From IMG/VR virus record IMGVR_UViG_3300015206_000003, positions 1 to 47,562 of that record: a stretch of DNA of 47,562 nucleotides; one strand, given 5' to 3'. Positions 15,701 to 21,976 of this stretch are shown piece by piece. The DNA comes from a virus. The position numbers and the translations under genes are program-made. The notes beneath the pieces were generated by a model. It saw only the letters and a list, made by a program, of their open reading frames with translations, made no database searches and was not told the origin of the DNA. The first letter of the stretch is position 1; every line of letters starts with the position of its first letter.

Positions 15701-16330
15701 CCCGTTGGCGGTGGAATCATTCAGGCTGCCCTCCCATTCAAAAACGAGGGATGGATCCGGATCGTAAGTCACGGGCGCCCGCGAGCCCAGCGGCACCAGC
15801 GTCGAGGACATGCGCATAAAGGCCACGGAGATGGTTGGCTCATTGCCATTGCCCATCACAAAGCCGGTGCCTGTAGACTCGTCGGCCGTCTCCACGGTGT
15901 ACGCGGGCGACGCCGTGAAAAACAGATTACCCTGGTTGTCGGAGGCTTCATAGTGGTCCACCGTGTTCGCCTGGTCATGCTGCAGGCGCACGCGAACGTC
16001 CTTCACGGCGAGAGCGTCGAGCGGTATAAACACCCCTGGCCCGTTATCGAACGCGCTGCGAATGGAGAGGCCCTCACCCACACCGGCCTGGTTGGCGAAA
16101 TAGGCGACCCAGCCGCTTGCCCCGTAGTAAGTCGGCCACGTTCCCGTGCCCGCGATGATGTGAGTGTAGGCACCCGCCGGCCAGTCGAGGACGCGAAACT
16201 CCACGCGGTTGGTCGGCGTGTTCGGGATCGCGAGCGAGTAGATATTCTGCGGGCCGTACTGCACGCTCTGGCCGGCGAACGCCGGCAGCGCGAGCGCGGC
16301 GAAAAGGCAAGCGAGCGTTTTGGGCGTCAC
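12770..16330 (-). CDS. Large exported adhesin/glycan-active-type protein (1186 aa)
   Basis: Start GTG 16330 is chosen because GTGA overlaps the previous stop and gives a Sec signal peptide (TLACLFAALALPAFA, cleavage near AFAG). After it come a LamG-like beta module (residues about 20-180), an Ig/PKD-like stretch (VIFDNRYSCTPSVTG, GQYVFQLTFCDVTG), and a large middle domain rich in aromatic and Gly residues with conserved-looking DYPAVYDPDPVWRARWVSDL. It ends with a beta-sandwich (AQVEVTITAATGKV). The middle domain resembles alpha-barrel glycoside-hydrolase-like folds, but no catalytic residue can be assigned. A tail-spike, depolymerase or lysogen-surface role is possible. Confidence 0.7.
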   Translation of the reverse strand: MTPKTLACLFAALALPAFAGQSVQYGPQNIYSLAIPNTPTNRVEFRVLDWPAGAYTHIIAGTGTWPTYYGASGWVAYFANQAGVGEGLSIRSAFDNGPGVFIPLDALAVKDVRVRLQHDQANTVDHYEASDNQGNLFFTASPAYTVETADESTGTGFVMGNGNEPTISVAFMRMSSTLVPLGSRAPVTYDPDPSLVFEWEGSLNDSTANGYNATSAGVTYVATPVTGPVAVIKAAATLWSPVTTLRAGFANTLDGTSSFSMADTASAGNCYWTQLTGKTRVIFDNRYSCTPSVTGLIFGQYVFQLTFCDVTGACATTSATVGAVAMDSKGIVINANPIVDELFGSMIAWGRNLWGMEDATQMYVMRLRKGDYAAAGWNAHVWQNVGAGAVSYKWGGVGLPAGDNTCPNGLAADLAADSLTVQVSNAGCIDLSDYPTRIWLNGTEEVRISASSATSGPATLAVLARGSGGTTAAAWPAGNGIGQFKVTGAGTDFINDPSAAICKGGADPGPGAMVDLRANLTIDTSGIGEWYWRPTGCEGPSALYLAPAQHDIPALNGLPQSSRQYSFDPAPFPWISNGSNGGEYFYGENLVASGLYYASGLDEPKAVADSINCCAVTMPTGNPIGNGYAPLITGGLVVGSMFSAILDPEASAPWPNLRSYAMQGEYYVQDIAAHGCNYYDSRNTGYAYEWVDYPAVYDPDPVWRARWVSDLTQMMANDAACKTADNSFINSYLFNNSGNAACAAAGCFGPNHSFGPLTMTNGSAIVTAPTGIPASACIGTAQGHATVVRGSSSVTVTNGSPPFPSSGADSLTFAGSSGGQPFASQFQYVTGTTTTLSVNWPWDSGTVSWMATNTNNGNGGTMLVFGTDQSDSADLGYGFNCVPNADGSITLDHAWPGATGSTYAGNLSNIVGNGQQSFYLGVKSMGTGFLSRITDPALSSIAAFYKTLSTGIAQWLHDVGTDVTSLTTSYGIGYQLCSPVNPPASSTPFAWKSPGCNYSSSSQDSMTVGREQNSEIMNAISELYINNPTPANRDWGDKMYGAVMGTAAFNTGGAFWDSASVATNTAPANWGDVSWHFGKWPGFIFGMSFPRRWPAVRLGGVDPPNYATVMIPFTIQGTAAAQVEVTITAATGKVVTTACPVSPCAISVDKRAGSVLMKLDYLDESGAVVIQGENIPLYVQRVSTVR

Positions 16331-17049
16331 GACCCCGTAACCAACGGGATGCGAGCCCACACGAAGATGAGCGGTACGCCAGCCGGCAGCGGCAGCGTAA
16401 CCCCGGGTGGCAGGATGCAAGTGTAAAAGTAGGGTACGGCGGTCACCGGATCAGGCCCAGCCGCCCATGTGCTCGCGCCATAAGCATTGCCAGTCACCGG
16501 ATCGACGCAGTTACCAGGAAATGCCGCGGGTGGATGCACGCGAAACGCGATGATCGCCTTGTCGCTCGAACATTGCAGCGTCATCGTGCCGGTCGCGACG
16601 GCGAGCTGCGGGACGCAGAGAGTCCCGATACCGGGCTCGATATCGAGCGTGGTGGCCGTCCCGAGTACAACGCATCCGGCCGCTGTAGCGCATCCAGTCT
16701 CCACAGTAATGCCGACGCTTGGCGGCCCGGCCGGACCCGCCGAACCCGTCGCGCCTGGCGGTCCCCCGACGCTCGCCGGCAGCGTCACGATCGCGATCTT
16801 GTCGCCATTGTGGAGGACGCCGGACGCGAAGCGCACGCTGACGGCGGTCGGGGTTGTCGTGAGAACGTAGGCGGGTGGCGCCTGAAACGTGCCGTTGACG
16901 AAGATCATCAGCGACGATCCGGCCGCGGCCGTCAGCGACGGGAACGCCGCCGCGTTGGTTACGGTGTAGACGCGGGCGGCAGGCTGCTGCGCCACACAAA
17001 CGGCCGCGGCGAACAGACTACAAACGAGCGCCTTGACGAATTTACCCAT
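16327..17049 (-). CDS. Exported collagen-like protein
   Basis: 240 residues. A Sec signal peptide (VKALVCSLFAAAVCVAQQ) is followed by a beta domain opening with RVYTVTNAAAFPSL. A short collagen-like segment GPPGATGSAGPAGPP near residues 95-112 leads to a Cys-containing C-terminal beta domain. The start is 7 nt after a GTCGAATA late box and has no Shine-Dalgarno sequence. The collagen-like repeat suggests trimerisation, as in phage fibres. A signal peptide is unusual for a fibre, so secretion to the host surface is also possible. It overlaps the next gene start by four bases. Confidence 0.7.
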   Translation of the reverse strand: MGKFVKALVCSLFAAAVCVAQQPAARVYTVTNAAAFPSLTAAAGSSLMIFVNGTFQAPPAYVLTTTPTAVSVRFASGVLHNGDKIAIVTLPASVGGPPGATGSAGPAGPPSVGITVETGCATAAGCVVLGTATTLDIEPGIGTLCVPQLAVATGTMTLQCSSDKAIIAFRVHPPAAFPGNCVDPVTGNAYGASTWAAGPDPVTAVPYFYTCILPPGVTLPLPAGVPLIFVWARIPLVTGS

Positions 17050-17056
17050 GCATGGT

Positions 17057-17064
17057 TATTCGAC
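17057..17064 (-). promoter_or_regulatory. GTCGAATA late box, 7 nt before start of 16327-17049 gene
   Basis: Minus-strand GTCGAATA, spacer ACCATGC, then ATG. It lies between the stop of the Acb2-like gene and the exported collagen-like gene. Confidence 0.65.
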
Positions 17065-17068
17065 GATT

Positions 17069-17317
17069 TCAGTATTTTCCCCCGTGCGTGATTGCCGAGT
17101 TCGCATCCATCCGTGCCTCCCGGCACTTACGGATCGCAGCGTTGCGATCCGGCGACGGCGGCGCGTTCGCAACGATCGCCTTCACGGCGTCCGAGAGCGC
17201 TTTCCGGATCTTATGGCCGGAGTGGATCTGCTCATCCGTCCAAAAGTGGTACTCGAACGCGTCGTCGATCGCTTCTGACACTTCCGGCGTTACTTCTGTG
17301 GCGCGGGTAAAGTCCAT
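17069..17317 (-). CDS. Acb2-like (DUF7681-type) anti-CBASS sponge protein
   Basis: 82 residues, all-helical. The pattern FEYHFWTDEQI, an Arg/Lys helix, PPSPDRNAAIRKCREARM and ANSAITHGGKY matches the Acb2/DUF7681 family: F-x-Y-H near the N-terminus, a P-P-S-x-D-R turn, then R-E-A-R-M-x-A-N-x-A-I. Family members form hexamers that bind cyclic di- and trinucleotides and so block CBASS. It sits between the portal and the exported fibre-like gene. The assignment is by pattern recall. A Tad1-type gene occurs 5 kb downstream. Confidence 0.75.
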   Translation of the reverse strand: MDFTRATEVTPEVSEAIDDAFEYHFWTDEQIHSGHKIRKALSDAVKAIVANAPPSPDRNAAIRKCREARMDANSAITHGGKY

Positions 17318-17387
17318 GATTCACCATATCGTCCCACGAAACGACCTCGTCCGAGTCACCCACGTCGAAGTCGTCGCCCTCGTACAT
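17232..17387 (-). CDS. Possible small acidic protein (51 aa) overlapping the Acb2-like gene
   Basis: ATG 17387 is coupled (TGATG) to the portal stop and the first 20 residues are acidic and plausible (YEGDDFDVGDSDEVVSWDD). After that the frame overlaps the start of the Acb2-like gene by about 85 bp and becomes Arg/Ser-rich, like non-coding frame. Either it is a real short gene with an overlapping tail or a translational leader. Low confidence. Confidence 0.3.
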   Translation of the reverse strand: MYEGDDFDVGDSDEVVSWDDMVNHGLYPRHRSNAGSVRSDRRRVRVPLLDG

Positions 17388-19666
17388 CACGACGCTCCAT
17401 GCAGGTTCTCGGGATGGCCTGAGTACAGATTCGGCCCGGTTGCGGCCGGGTTGCCGGGCGGCGCCACGCCCTGGCGCGGTCCGGTGCCGAACAAGCCGTG
17501 CGCGAACGCGAGCGGATCGCCGCCCGACGCCGCGGCCGACTGCACCAGCTTCTCGATGACGGCCTGTTGCAGCTTCTTTTGCTGCAACTGCGCCATCTGC
17601 TGCATGTAGTGCGCTTCGAGCGCCTTCATGGCGTCCGGATCGCGGTTCGGATCGACCTGCGCGCGCTGATAGTCGGCGTAGTGCCGGATCATGTGGACCT
17701 GATCGTTGTCCATCGGGTTCACGTGAACCTCTTCGCCTTCGAGCATCATCGTCCACTCTTCCCGCGGGTCGATCGGGATATCGGGCGCCGGCGGCTTTGG
17801 AACCATATCCTCAAAGTTGGGATCGCCCAACGCCGCGTGCGCGTCGCTCGTGACCTGCCAGAGCGCCGTCGGGTTCTGAACAATGAGCGGGTTCTGTAAG
17901 TCGAGCTGATAGCGCGCCAGCGCCTGTTCCTTCTTCGTTTCTTTCGACCAAATCGAATTCGCGAACTGGAGCCGGAAGTCGTAACGCCCATTGCGATCCT
18001 CCAGTTCGAGCGCCGAGGCGCCGTTGTTCGTCGGGAAAAGCCCGTCGGCGTCCTCTTCGGTGACGCGGAAGAACGTCTGCTCGGGCGAGAACATGTATTC
18101 GAGTGCCCAGAAGTGCTGGAGCACGATCGCCATGTCCTCGCGCAGCACCTTCGTATCGAGCGAGATCCGGACGTTGCCCTCTTCAAGCAGGTTCACCGTC
18201 TGCGACGCCGTGCGCGGCGCGTTCGGGCGGTCCGACTGGCGCCCCATCTGGAGATCGCTCATGCCGGTTAGCTTCTCGCCGTACGCGAGGATCGTCTGTT
18301 CCTTCCATGTGACGGATTCGAGGCCCACGCCGATTTTGAACTGAATGAGATCGGTAGCCGGGTTATCCAGCGGGATGCCAAGCCCGGGCTGGATCCGGAT
18401 CGTATCGGGCGTGACGCCGGACGCCGGACGGTAGCCGAACGGTGGCGAGATCGCGAGCTGCGCGCCCTCGGTCCCGAGATTGTGATTCACACGGAGCTCG
18501 TCTTCGAGGTCGATGAGCATCTCGCCCATGCCAGGAGACCAGTACGTGCCGTCCTTGCACATCGACGCTTCGACGAACGGGCGCCGGTCCTTCATCGTGG
18601 GGTATAGCGTTTCGAGGTCCTGGACGCCGACAACCATGTTCAGTTCCGGCAGGTAGCGAATCAGGTAATCGCGCTGTTTCATTTCGCGGCGATCGAAGTC
18701 CCACTCGCCGGCGTTGGCGTTGGCTCGCTGCCCCTTCTTGACCGGACGCCAGCGCCCGTACCATTCGAGGATCATGATCCACTCGCCCGACGATTGCGGA
18801 CGGTCGTAGAGGACGCCTTCCGCTTCGTCCTTCTCCCGCTTGATCTCTTCGCCTTCCGATTCGCGCTGTTGCCCGCGCTGCGCGAACTGCACGATCTGGA
18901 GCCAGTTTTCCTTAATGCCGCGGTAACGGCCCTCCTGCTCGCCCTTCAGCAGATCATCGGGTCTGACGCGCACGCGCCGGATAACAAAGGAGAATTCCTG
19001 GAGCGTCTTCACTTCCTCGGCCGGCACGATGATGTCATCCGGCCAGCACGGTTCGAACGCCGGCCCTTCGTAATCGACGACGGTCTCGCCGCCGACTTCG
19101 TACGTGTCGCGCTTCCACGGCGAGTACGCGATCGACTTCCCAAAGATGAGCTTGCGGAGAACGAACTCGCAAAACGGGTTCAGCAGCTTCATGCTGTTGA
19201 ACACGCGCCACGTCATGTAAACCGAGATCTTCTTGTCTTTCTTGTAATCGGACGGTCCGACGGGCACGGCCTCGATCTCGGCGTCGTCACCGAAAAGCGC
19301 GTCCATTTCCTTTGCCCACTTCGTCCAGATGTTCCAGCGAATGAACGGCACGGGCACGTTAGACGCGGCTTCTTCGCCCTGCGCCGGAACGTCGGTGACC
19401 GCGCGCCAGCGGCGGTAGTACTCGCGCCAGCGACCGATGCGACGGTTGTGATCGGACAGCGCGGCGCGATAGTCCTGCTGGACCCGGTTACCGATCTTCT
19501 GGAGTTCCGAGTCTGACCATTTAAGCTGATACTCGACCTGTTGCTTCGGCGGCGCCGGCGGCGGTGGGGCTTGCTGCTGTGGTGGCGCTTGTTGCTGCGG
19601 TGGTGCGCTCACAGGCGCGTTCTGTTGTGGTGGAGGCTGTTGCCCGGGCGGCGGCTGTGGAGTCAC
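17387..19666 (-). CDS. Portal protein
   Basis: 759 residues, large and charged, starting at GTG 19666 after a late box. A Pro/Gln-rich N-terminus (about 45 residues) is followed by a helical region with YQLKWSDSELQKIGNRVQQD and YRAALSDHNRRIGRWREYYR. The central WNIWTKWAKEMDALFGDDAE and wing-like segments precede a long helical clip and crown with a Gln-rich C-terminus (HYMQQMAQLQQKKLQQA). Size, order (first gene of the unit after TerL) and the C-terminal Gln helix fit portals of short-tailed phages. It forms the dodecameric channel through which TerL packages DNA. No exact family is confirmed. Confidence 0.8.
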   Translation of the reverse strand: MTPQPPPGQQPPPQQNAPVSAPPQQQAPPQQQAPPPPAPPKQQVEYQLKWSDSELQKIGNRVQQDYRAALSDHNRRIGRWREYYRRWRAVTDVPAQGEEAASNVPVPFIRWNIWTKWAKEMDALFGDDAEIEAVPVGPSDYKKDKKISVYMTWRVFNSMKLLNPFCEFVLRKLIFGKSIAYSPWKRDTYEVGGETVVDYEGPAFEPCWPDDIIVPAEEVKTLQEFSFVIRRVRVRPDDLLKGEQEGRYRGIKENWLQIVQFAQRGQQRESEGEEIKREKDEAEGVLYDRPQSSGEWIMILEWYGRWRPVKKGQRANANAGEWDFDRREMKQRDYLIRYLPELNMVVGVQDLETLYPTMKDRRPFVEASMCKDGTYWSPGMGEMLIDLEDELRVNHNLGTEGAQLAISPPFGYRPASGVTPDTIRIQPGLGIPLDNPATDLIQFKIGVGLESVTWKEQTILAYGEKLTGMSDLQMGRQSDRPNAPRTASQTVNLLEEGNVRISLDTKVLREDMAIVLQHFWALEYMFSPEQTFFRVTEEDADGLFPTNNGASALELEDRNGRYDFRLQFANSIWSKETKKEQALARYQLDLQNPLIVQNPTALWQVTSDAHAALGDPNFEDMVPKPPAPDIPIDPREEWTMMLEGEEVHVNPMDNDQVHMIRHYADYQRAQVDPNRDPDAMKALEAHYMQQMAQLQQKKLQQAVIEKLVQSAAASGGDPLAFAHGLFGTGPRQGVAPPGNPAATGPNLYSGHPENLHGAS

Positions 19667-19673
19667 AGGAGGC

Positions 19674-19681
19674 TATTCGAC
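19674..19681 (-). promoter_or_regulatory. GTCGAATA late box, 7 nt before portal start
   Basis: Minus-strand GTCGAATA, spacer GCCTCCT, then GTG. It is downstream of a leftward terminator hairpin (19761-19791) and no gene lies between, so this short region must hold the portal promoter if the hairpin works. This is the best positional support for a promoter role. Confidence 0.75.
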
Positions 19682-19760
19682 TTGCCGCGGTGGTAAAAGG
19701 TGGTAGCCTGATGTTCAAACCGGTGAGATCGGGCGCGGTATTCGGCCGTCGCTGGATCGG

Positions 19761-19791
19761 AAAAAGGCCCGCGTGTTCTTCCGCGGGCTTT
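19761..19791 (-). terminator. Leftward hairpin terminator
   Basis: Stem GCCCGCG/CGCGGGC (19782-19788 paired with 19767-19773) with an 8-nt loop, followed on the minus strand by five T residues. It would end leftward transcription before the portal unit and is oriented away from the plus-strand genes. Confidence 0.65.
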
Positions 19792-19793
19792 CG

Positions 19794-19799
19794 TATACT
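19794..19799 (+). promoter_or_regulatory. -10 hexamer TATACT, 7 nt before start of 19807-20130 gene
   Basis: TATACT, spacer CTTTCGT, then ATG at 19807. The arrangement implies transcription starting at or near the start codon. No clear -35 is seen. Confidence 0.5.
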
Positions 19800-19806
19800 C
19801 TTTCGT

Positions 19807-20130
19807 ATGGCAAGCACGTCGAAGCTTCCGCCGCCGGGACACCCCACCGCCCCGAACTATTGGATGTGGGAAACGTCCGGCCATCTCGCCGACGCCGTTG
19901 AGCAGTACCTGGACGATGCAAACGCCTGCACTTTGCGGCAGTTGGCTTTGCTTCGCGCCTACTTCAAACAGTGGGTTGACTCGCCGGTCTGGGATATGAA
20001 CCCGTCGCATGACGAGGAATCGCGGGCGGAACTGGCGCGTCTGCGGCTCCAGTGCGACGGCATTACGAACGTGGCCGACATGAGAGCGTGGATCGCGGCG
20101 GCGATCCGGATCGATATCGATCCTCTATGA
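19807..20130 (+). CDS. Hypothetical plus-strand protein (107 aa)
   Basis: Soluble. A Pro-rich N-terminus (STSKLPPPGHPTAPNYWMWE) is followed by helical stretches (LADAVEQYLDDANACTLRQL, LLRAYFKQWVDSPVWDM, SHDEESRAELARLRLQCDGI). Its own leaderless-type promoter lies just upstream, and it is antisense to the minus late arm. It is coupled by ATGA to 20127-20414. No family is recognised. Confidence 0.65.
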   Translation: MASTSKLPPPGHPTAPNYWMWETSGHLADAVEQYLDDANACTLRQLALLRAYFKQWVDSPVWDMNPSHDEESRAELARLRLQCDGITNVADMRAWIAAAIRIDIDPL

Positions 20131-20414
20131 GCGTTGCGCACACCGTTACGTTCTGGCCGTCGGGACGCGGCAAAGCGCAATGCCCGCCCGATCCGCGCTG
20201 GCCGAACGGAATCGCCCTTGACGCGCACGGCGACGATCAGGGTCCGACGTGTCTGGTCGCGTTGCCTTATCCGGCCCCGGAGTGCGGGGCCCACCTTATC
20301 GAATGCGCGCTCTGCGGTACGAAGGTTGCGATAACGGCGGCCGGACGTCCCGACGACCCCGTCAGCGTCCGCCTGTTGTGCTTCGTGGAAGCCATAACGA
20401 AACCCTCTGCCTAA
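20127..20414 (+). CDS. Hypothetical plus-strand protein (95 aa)
   Basis: ATG overlaps the previous stop as ATGA. Compact alpha/beta sequence (HTVTFWPSGRGKAQ, LVALPYPAPECGAHL) with two Cys-containing stretches (ECGAHLIECALCGT), possibly metal-binding or disulphide-linked. The two-gene plus-strand island is flanked by minus genes on both sides. The function is unknown. Confidence 0.65.
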   Translation: MSVAHTVTFWPSGRGKAQCPPDPRWPNGIALDAHGDDQGPTCLVALPYPAPECGAHLIECALCGTKVAITAAGRPDDPVSVRLLCFVEAITKPSA

Positions 20415-20457
20415 GGCGGCGTCGCCGTCACGAGCACCGTGCCGCAACAATTCGACT

Positions 20458-20556
20458 TCATGGCTTCCCGATCGTTCCGCGCCACCACGCCGCCACGTAT
20501 CGAAACGGCAGCTTGACGATGGCCCACCAGAGCGGGTCTTGCTTCGCCGGCGTCAT
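20458..20556 (-). CDS. Small Trp/Arg-rich protein (32 aa)
   Basis: ATG 20556 overlaps the upstream stop (ATGA). The residues DPLWWAIVKLPFRYVAAWWR form an aromatic amphipathic segment that could sit at a membrane. Coupling to 20553-20969 supports translation; the function is unknown. Confidence 0.45.
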   Translation of the reverse strand: MTPAKQDPLWWAIVKLPFRYVAAWWRGTIGKP

Positions 20557-20969
20557 TTGTCCTTCGGGATCGCCGTCGGAGCGTACGAACGCGAGCCGGT
20601 CCGCGTGCTGGTACACAGCTCCTCTATCTCATGCTTGAGGAGTACCCCTTCGAGCGCCTTCTTCGTCACGTTTACGATTGCAAGGAAGACTGCCGCGCCG
20701 AGCCGTTTGCGGACAGCGGGAACGTCCGGCTTCGACTCCATCGAGCATGGTGAGATCCGGAGTTCAAAGCGTTCACCCTTGGCGTTAAATTCCGCTTCCG
20801 GATCTTCATTCTCCACCAGCGCCTTCAACCGCTCGCGGCATTTCTGATAACGCCGTTCGGTGGGTGCGAACTCGTCGCGGAGTTTGGTGAGATCGCCCCA
20901 CTCATCGATAAGATCGGCGGGAACGATCTGCGTCAGGACGGGAACGGCAGCGGATTTTGTTGCAGTCAT
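20553..20969 (-). CDS. Hypothetical protein (138 aa), possibly recombination-associated
   Basis: Helical N-terminal half with charged stretch (EWGDLTKLRDEFAPTERRYQ), then FELRISPCSMESKPDVPAVR and VNVTKKALEGVLLKHEIEEL. This layout recalls small host-nuclease or recombination-associated phage proteins, but no signature is decisive. The ATG is 8 nt downstream of a late GTCGAATA box. A basic plus-strand ORF lies back to back with it. Confidence 0.6.
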   Translation of the reverse strand: MTATKSAAVPVLTQIVPADLIDEWGDLTKLRDEFAPTERRYQKCRERLKALVENEDPEAEFNAKGERFELRISPCSMESKPDVPAVRKRLGAAVFLAIVNVTKKALEGVLLKHEIEELCTSTRTGSRSYAPTAIPKDK

Positions 20970-20977
20970 ACAAGAAA

Positions 20978-20985
20978 TATTCGAC
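20978..20985 (-). promoter_or_regulatory. GTCGAATA late box, 8 nt before start of 20553-20969 gene
   Basis: Minus-strand GTCGAATA, spacer TTTCTTGT, then ATG. This is the only copy with an 8-nt spacer and the only one with a plausible -35-like TTGGCA at a 17-nt distance from TCGAAT. Confidence 0.6.
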
Positions 20986-21008
20986 AGGCCACACGCAAAC
21001 CTGCCAAG

Positions 21009-21098
21009 ATGGAAAACATGAAAAACACCAAATCGGCGAAAGCCCCTAAGAAGTCTGAGACCAAGAAGTCGACCGCGAAGAAGCCCGCAAAGAAGTAG
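21009..21098 (+). CDS. Small Lys-rich basic protein (29 aa)
   Basis: ATG 21009 to TAG, with 13 Lys residues in 29 (KAPKKSETKKSTAKKPAKK), resembling histone H1-like tails. It lies between a minus-strand promoter box and the end of the endolysin gene, on the opposite strand. A DNA-binding or condensing role is possible. Length limits confidence. Confidence 0.45.
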   Translation: MENMKNTKSAKAPKKSETKKSTAKKPAKK

Positions 21099-21539
21099 TT
21101 ACGCCGCGTTCGCCACGGCTGCCGCATCCCACGCCGACTGCGCGCCCGCAGCGTTGTAACACCAGCGCGCCGGCGTCGTTCTGACGTCCACGTGGATGTA
21201 ACCCTGATCGAGCGCGACGCCGATCCCGCCGTTGCGAAACGCGGGAACGAGTCGCGCTTTCCGGTACATCCCTGCAGGCGTCATTCCCACAATCATGATG
21301 TCCGCCGCGTTGCCCTGGACGTGCTCGGAATCCGCGACGCCGCCGACTTCGGCGTTATGCGCCGCGCAACGATACGCGCTCGTGACGACGATCGGGACGT
21401 TGCCGGCGACGGTTCGGAGCGCTTCGAGAGCATCTAGCAACCGGCTAGTCGTGAGATTGAGACCGCCGCAATGCGCGCAGTTGATCCCGCTGTGACACTT
21501 CAGTTCATCGTGCGAGAAGTGCGTTGACGTGTTTTCCAT
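21099..21539 (-). CDS. Endolysin, M15 zinc peptidase (Peptidase_M15_3-like)
   Basis: 146 residues, single domain. The order of zinc and catalytic motifs fits M15 LAS peptidases: SAYRCAAHNAEVGG near residue 55, then SEHVQGNAADI with the His and Asp ligands near 72-80, and GYIHVDVR near 114 with the third His. These enzymes cleave the L-Ala/D-Glu or D-Ala bonds of peptidoglycan; here it would lyse the host at the end of infection. The short Cys-rich N-terminus (CHSGINCAHCGG) may add a zinc site. There is no signal peptide, so a holin is expected. Confidence 0.85.
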   Translation of the reverse strand: MENTSTHFSHDELKCHSGINCAHCGGLNLTTSRLLDALEALRTVAGNVPIVVTSAYRCAAHNAEVGGVADSEHVQGNAADIMIVGMTPAGMYRKARLVPAFRNGGIGVALDQGYIHVDVRTTPARWCYNAAGAQSAWDAAAVANAA

Positions 21540-21542
21540 TGA

Positions 21543-21740
21543 CTACGCCCCGACGGCTTTCGACGCCGCCTTCGATCCCCCACCCAATTGAGGCTTTTCC
21601 GGATTCCGTTCCAGTTCGGCCGCCAGTTCGGCCGGCGTCATGCCGTCGCGATGCGCCTGCAGAGCGATCATAAGCCAAAGGTTCGTAGTCGGATATCGCA
21701 AACGATACAGCGCCTGCCGGATCGTCTCGTCCGGCGTCAT
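21543..21740 (-). CDS. Hypothetical protein (65 aa)
   Basis: Helical and soluble, with a conserved-looking core DETIRQALYRLRYPTTN and MTPAELAAELERNPEKPQ. The start overlaps the stop of 21737-21976 (ATGA), so it is translated with it. No family is recognised. Confidence 0.6.
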   Translation of the reverse strand: MTPDETIRQALYRLRYPTTNLWLMIALQAHRDGMTPAELAAELERNPEKPQLGGGSKAASKAVGA

Positions 21741-21976
21741 CGCCGTTTCGCCGCGTCGTTGAGCGCCGAGCGCAGGCCGCCGGGCGCCACGCGGTTCGCC
21801 CTCGCGTCGATCTTCTTCTTAGTCGAGCTGCTGATGTTGCCAACACGTTCGGCGCGTGACGCCCCGCTCTTTGCCGCCCGGGCGTGGCTGGCATCGTTTA
21901 CGGGGAACGTACGATTCGGGCCGGCGAACGCTGAAGCGGGGAGCGCGTTACGCGCTGCTGCTGTGAGTCTTGCCAT
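21737..21976 (-). CDS. DUF6582-like small virion-associated protein
   Basis: 79 residues from ATG 21976, supported by the late box 7 nt upstream and by the opening LTAAARNALPASAFAGPNRT, followed by NDASHARAAKSGASRA and a Lys-rich helix (SSTKKKIDARANR). This resembles the DUF6582 pattern often found in phages near protease or head genes. The longer upstream frame is not used. The function is unknown. Confidence 0.65.
   Translation of the reverse strand: MARLTAAARNALPASAFAGPNRTFPVNDASHARAAKSGASRAERVGNISSSTKKKIDARANRVAPGGLRSALNDAAKRR

Noticed and set aside
17716-17729. GGTTCACGTGAACC palindrome in the portal gene as a second parS
   Set aside because: Differs from the parS core at one position of each half-site and lies in coding sequence; weaker than the site at 942-955.
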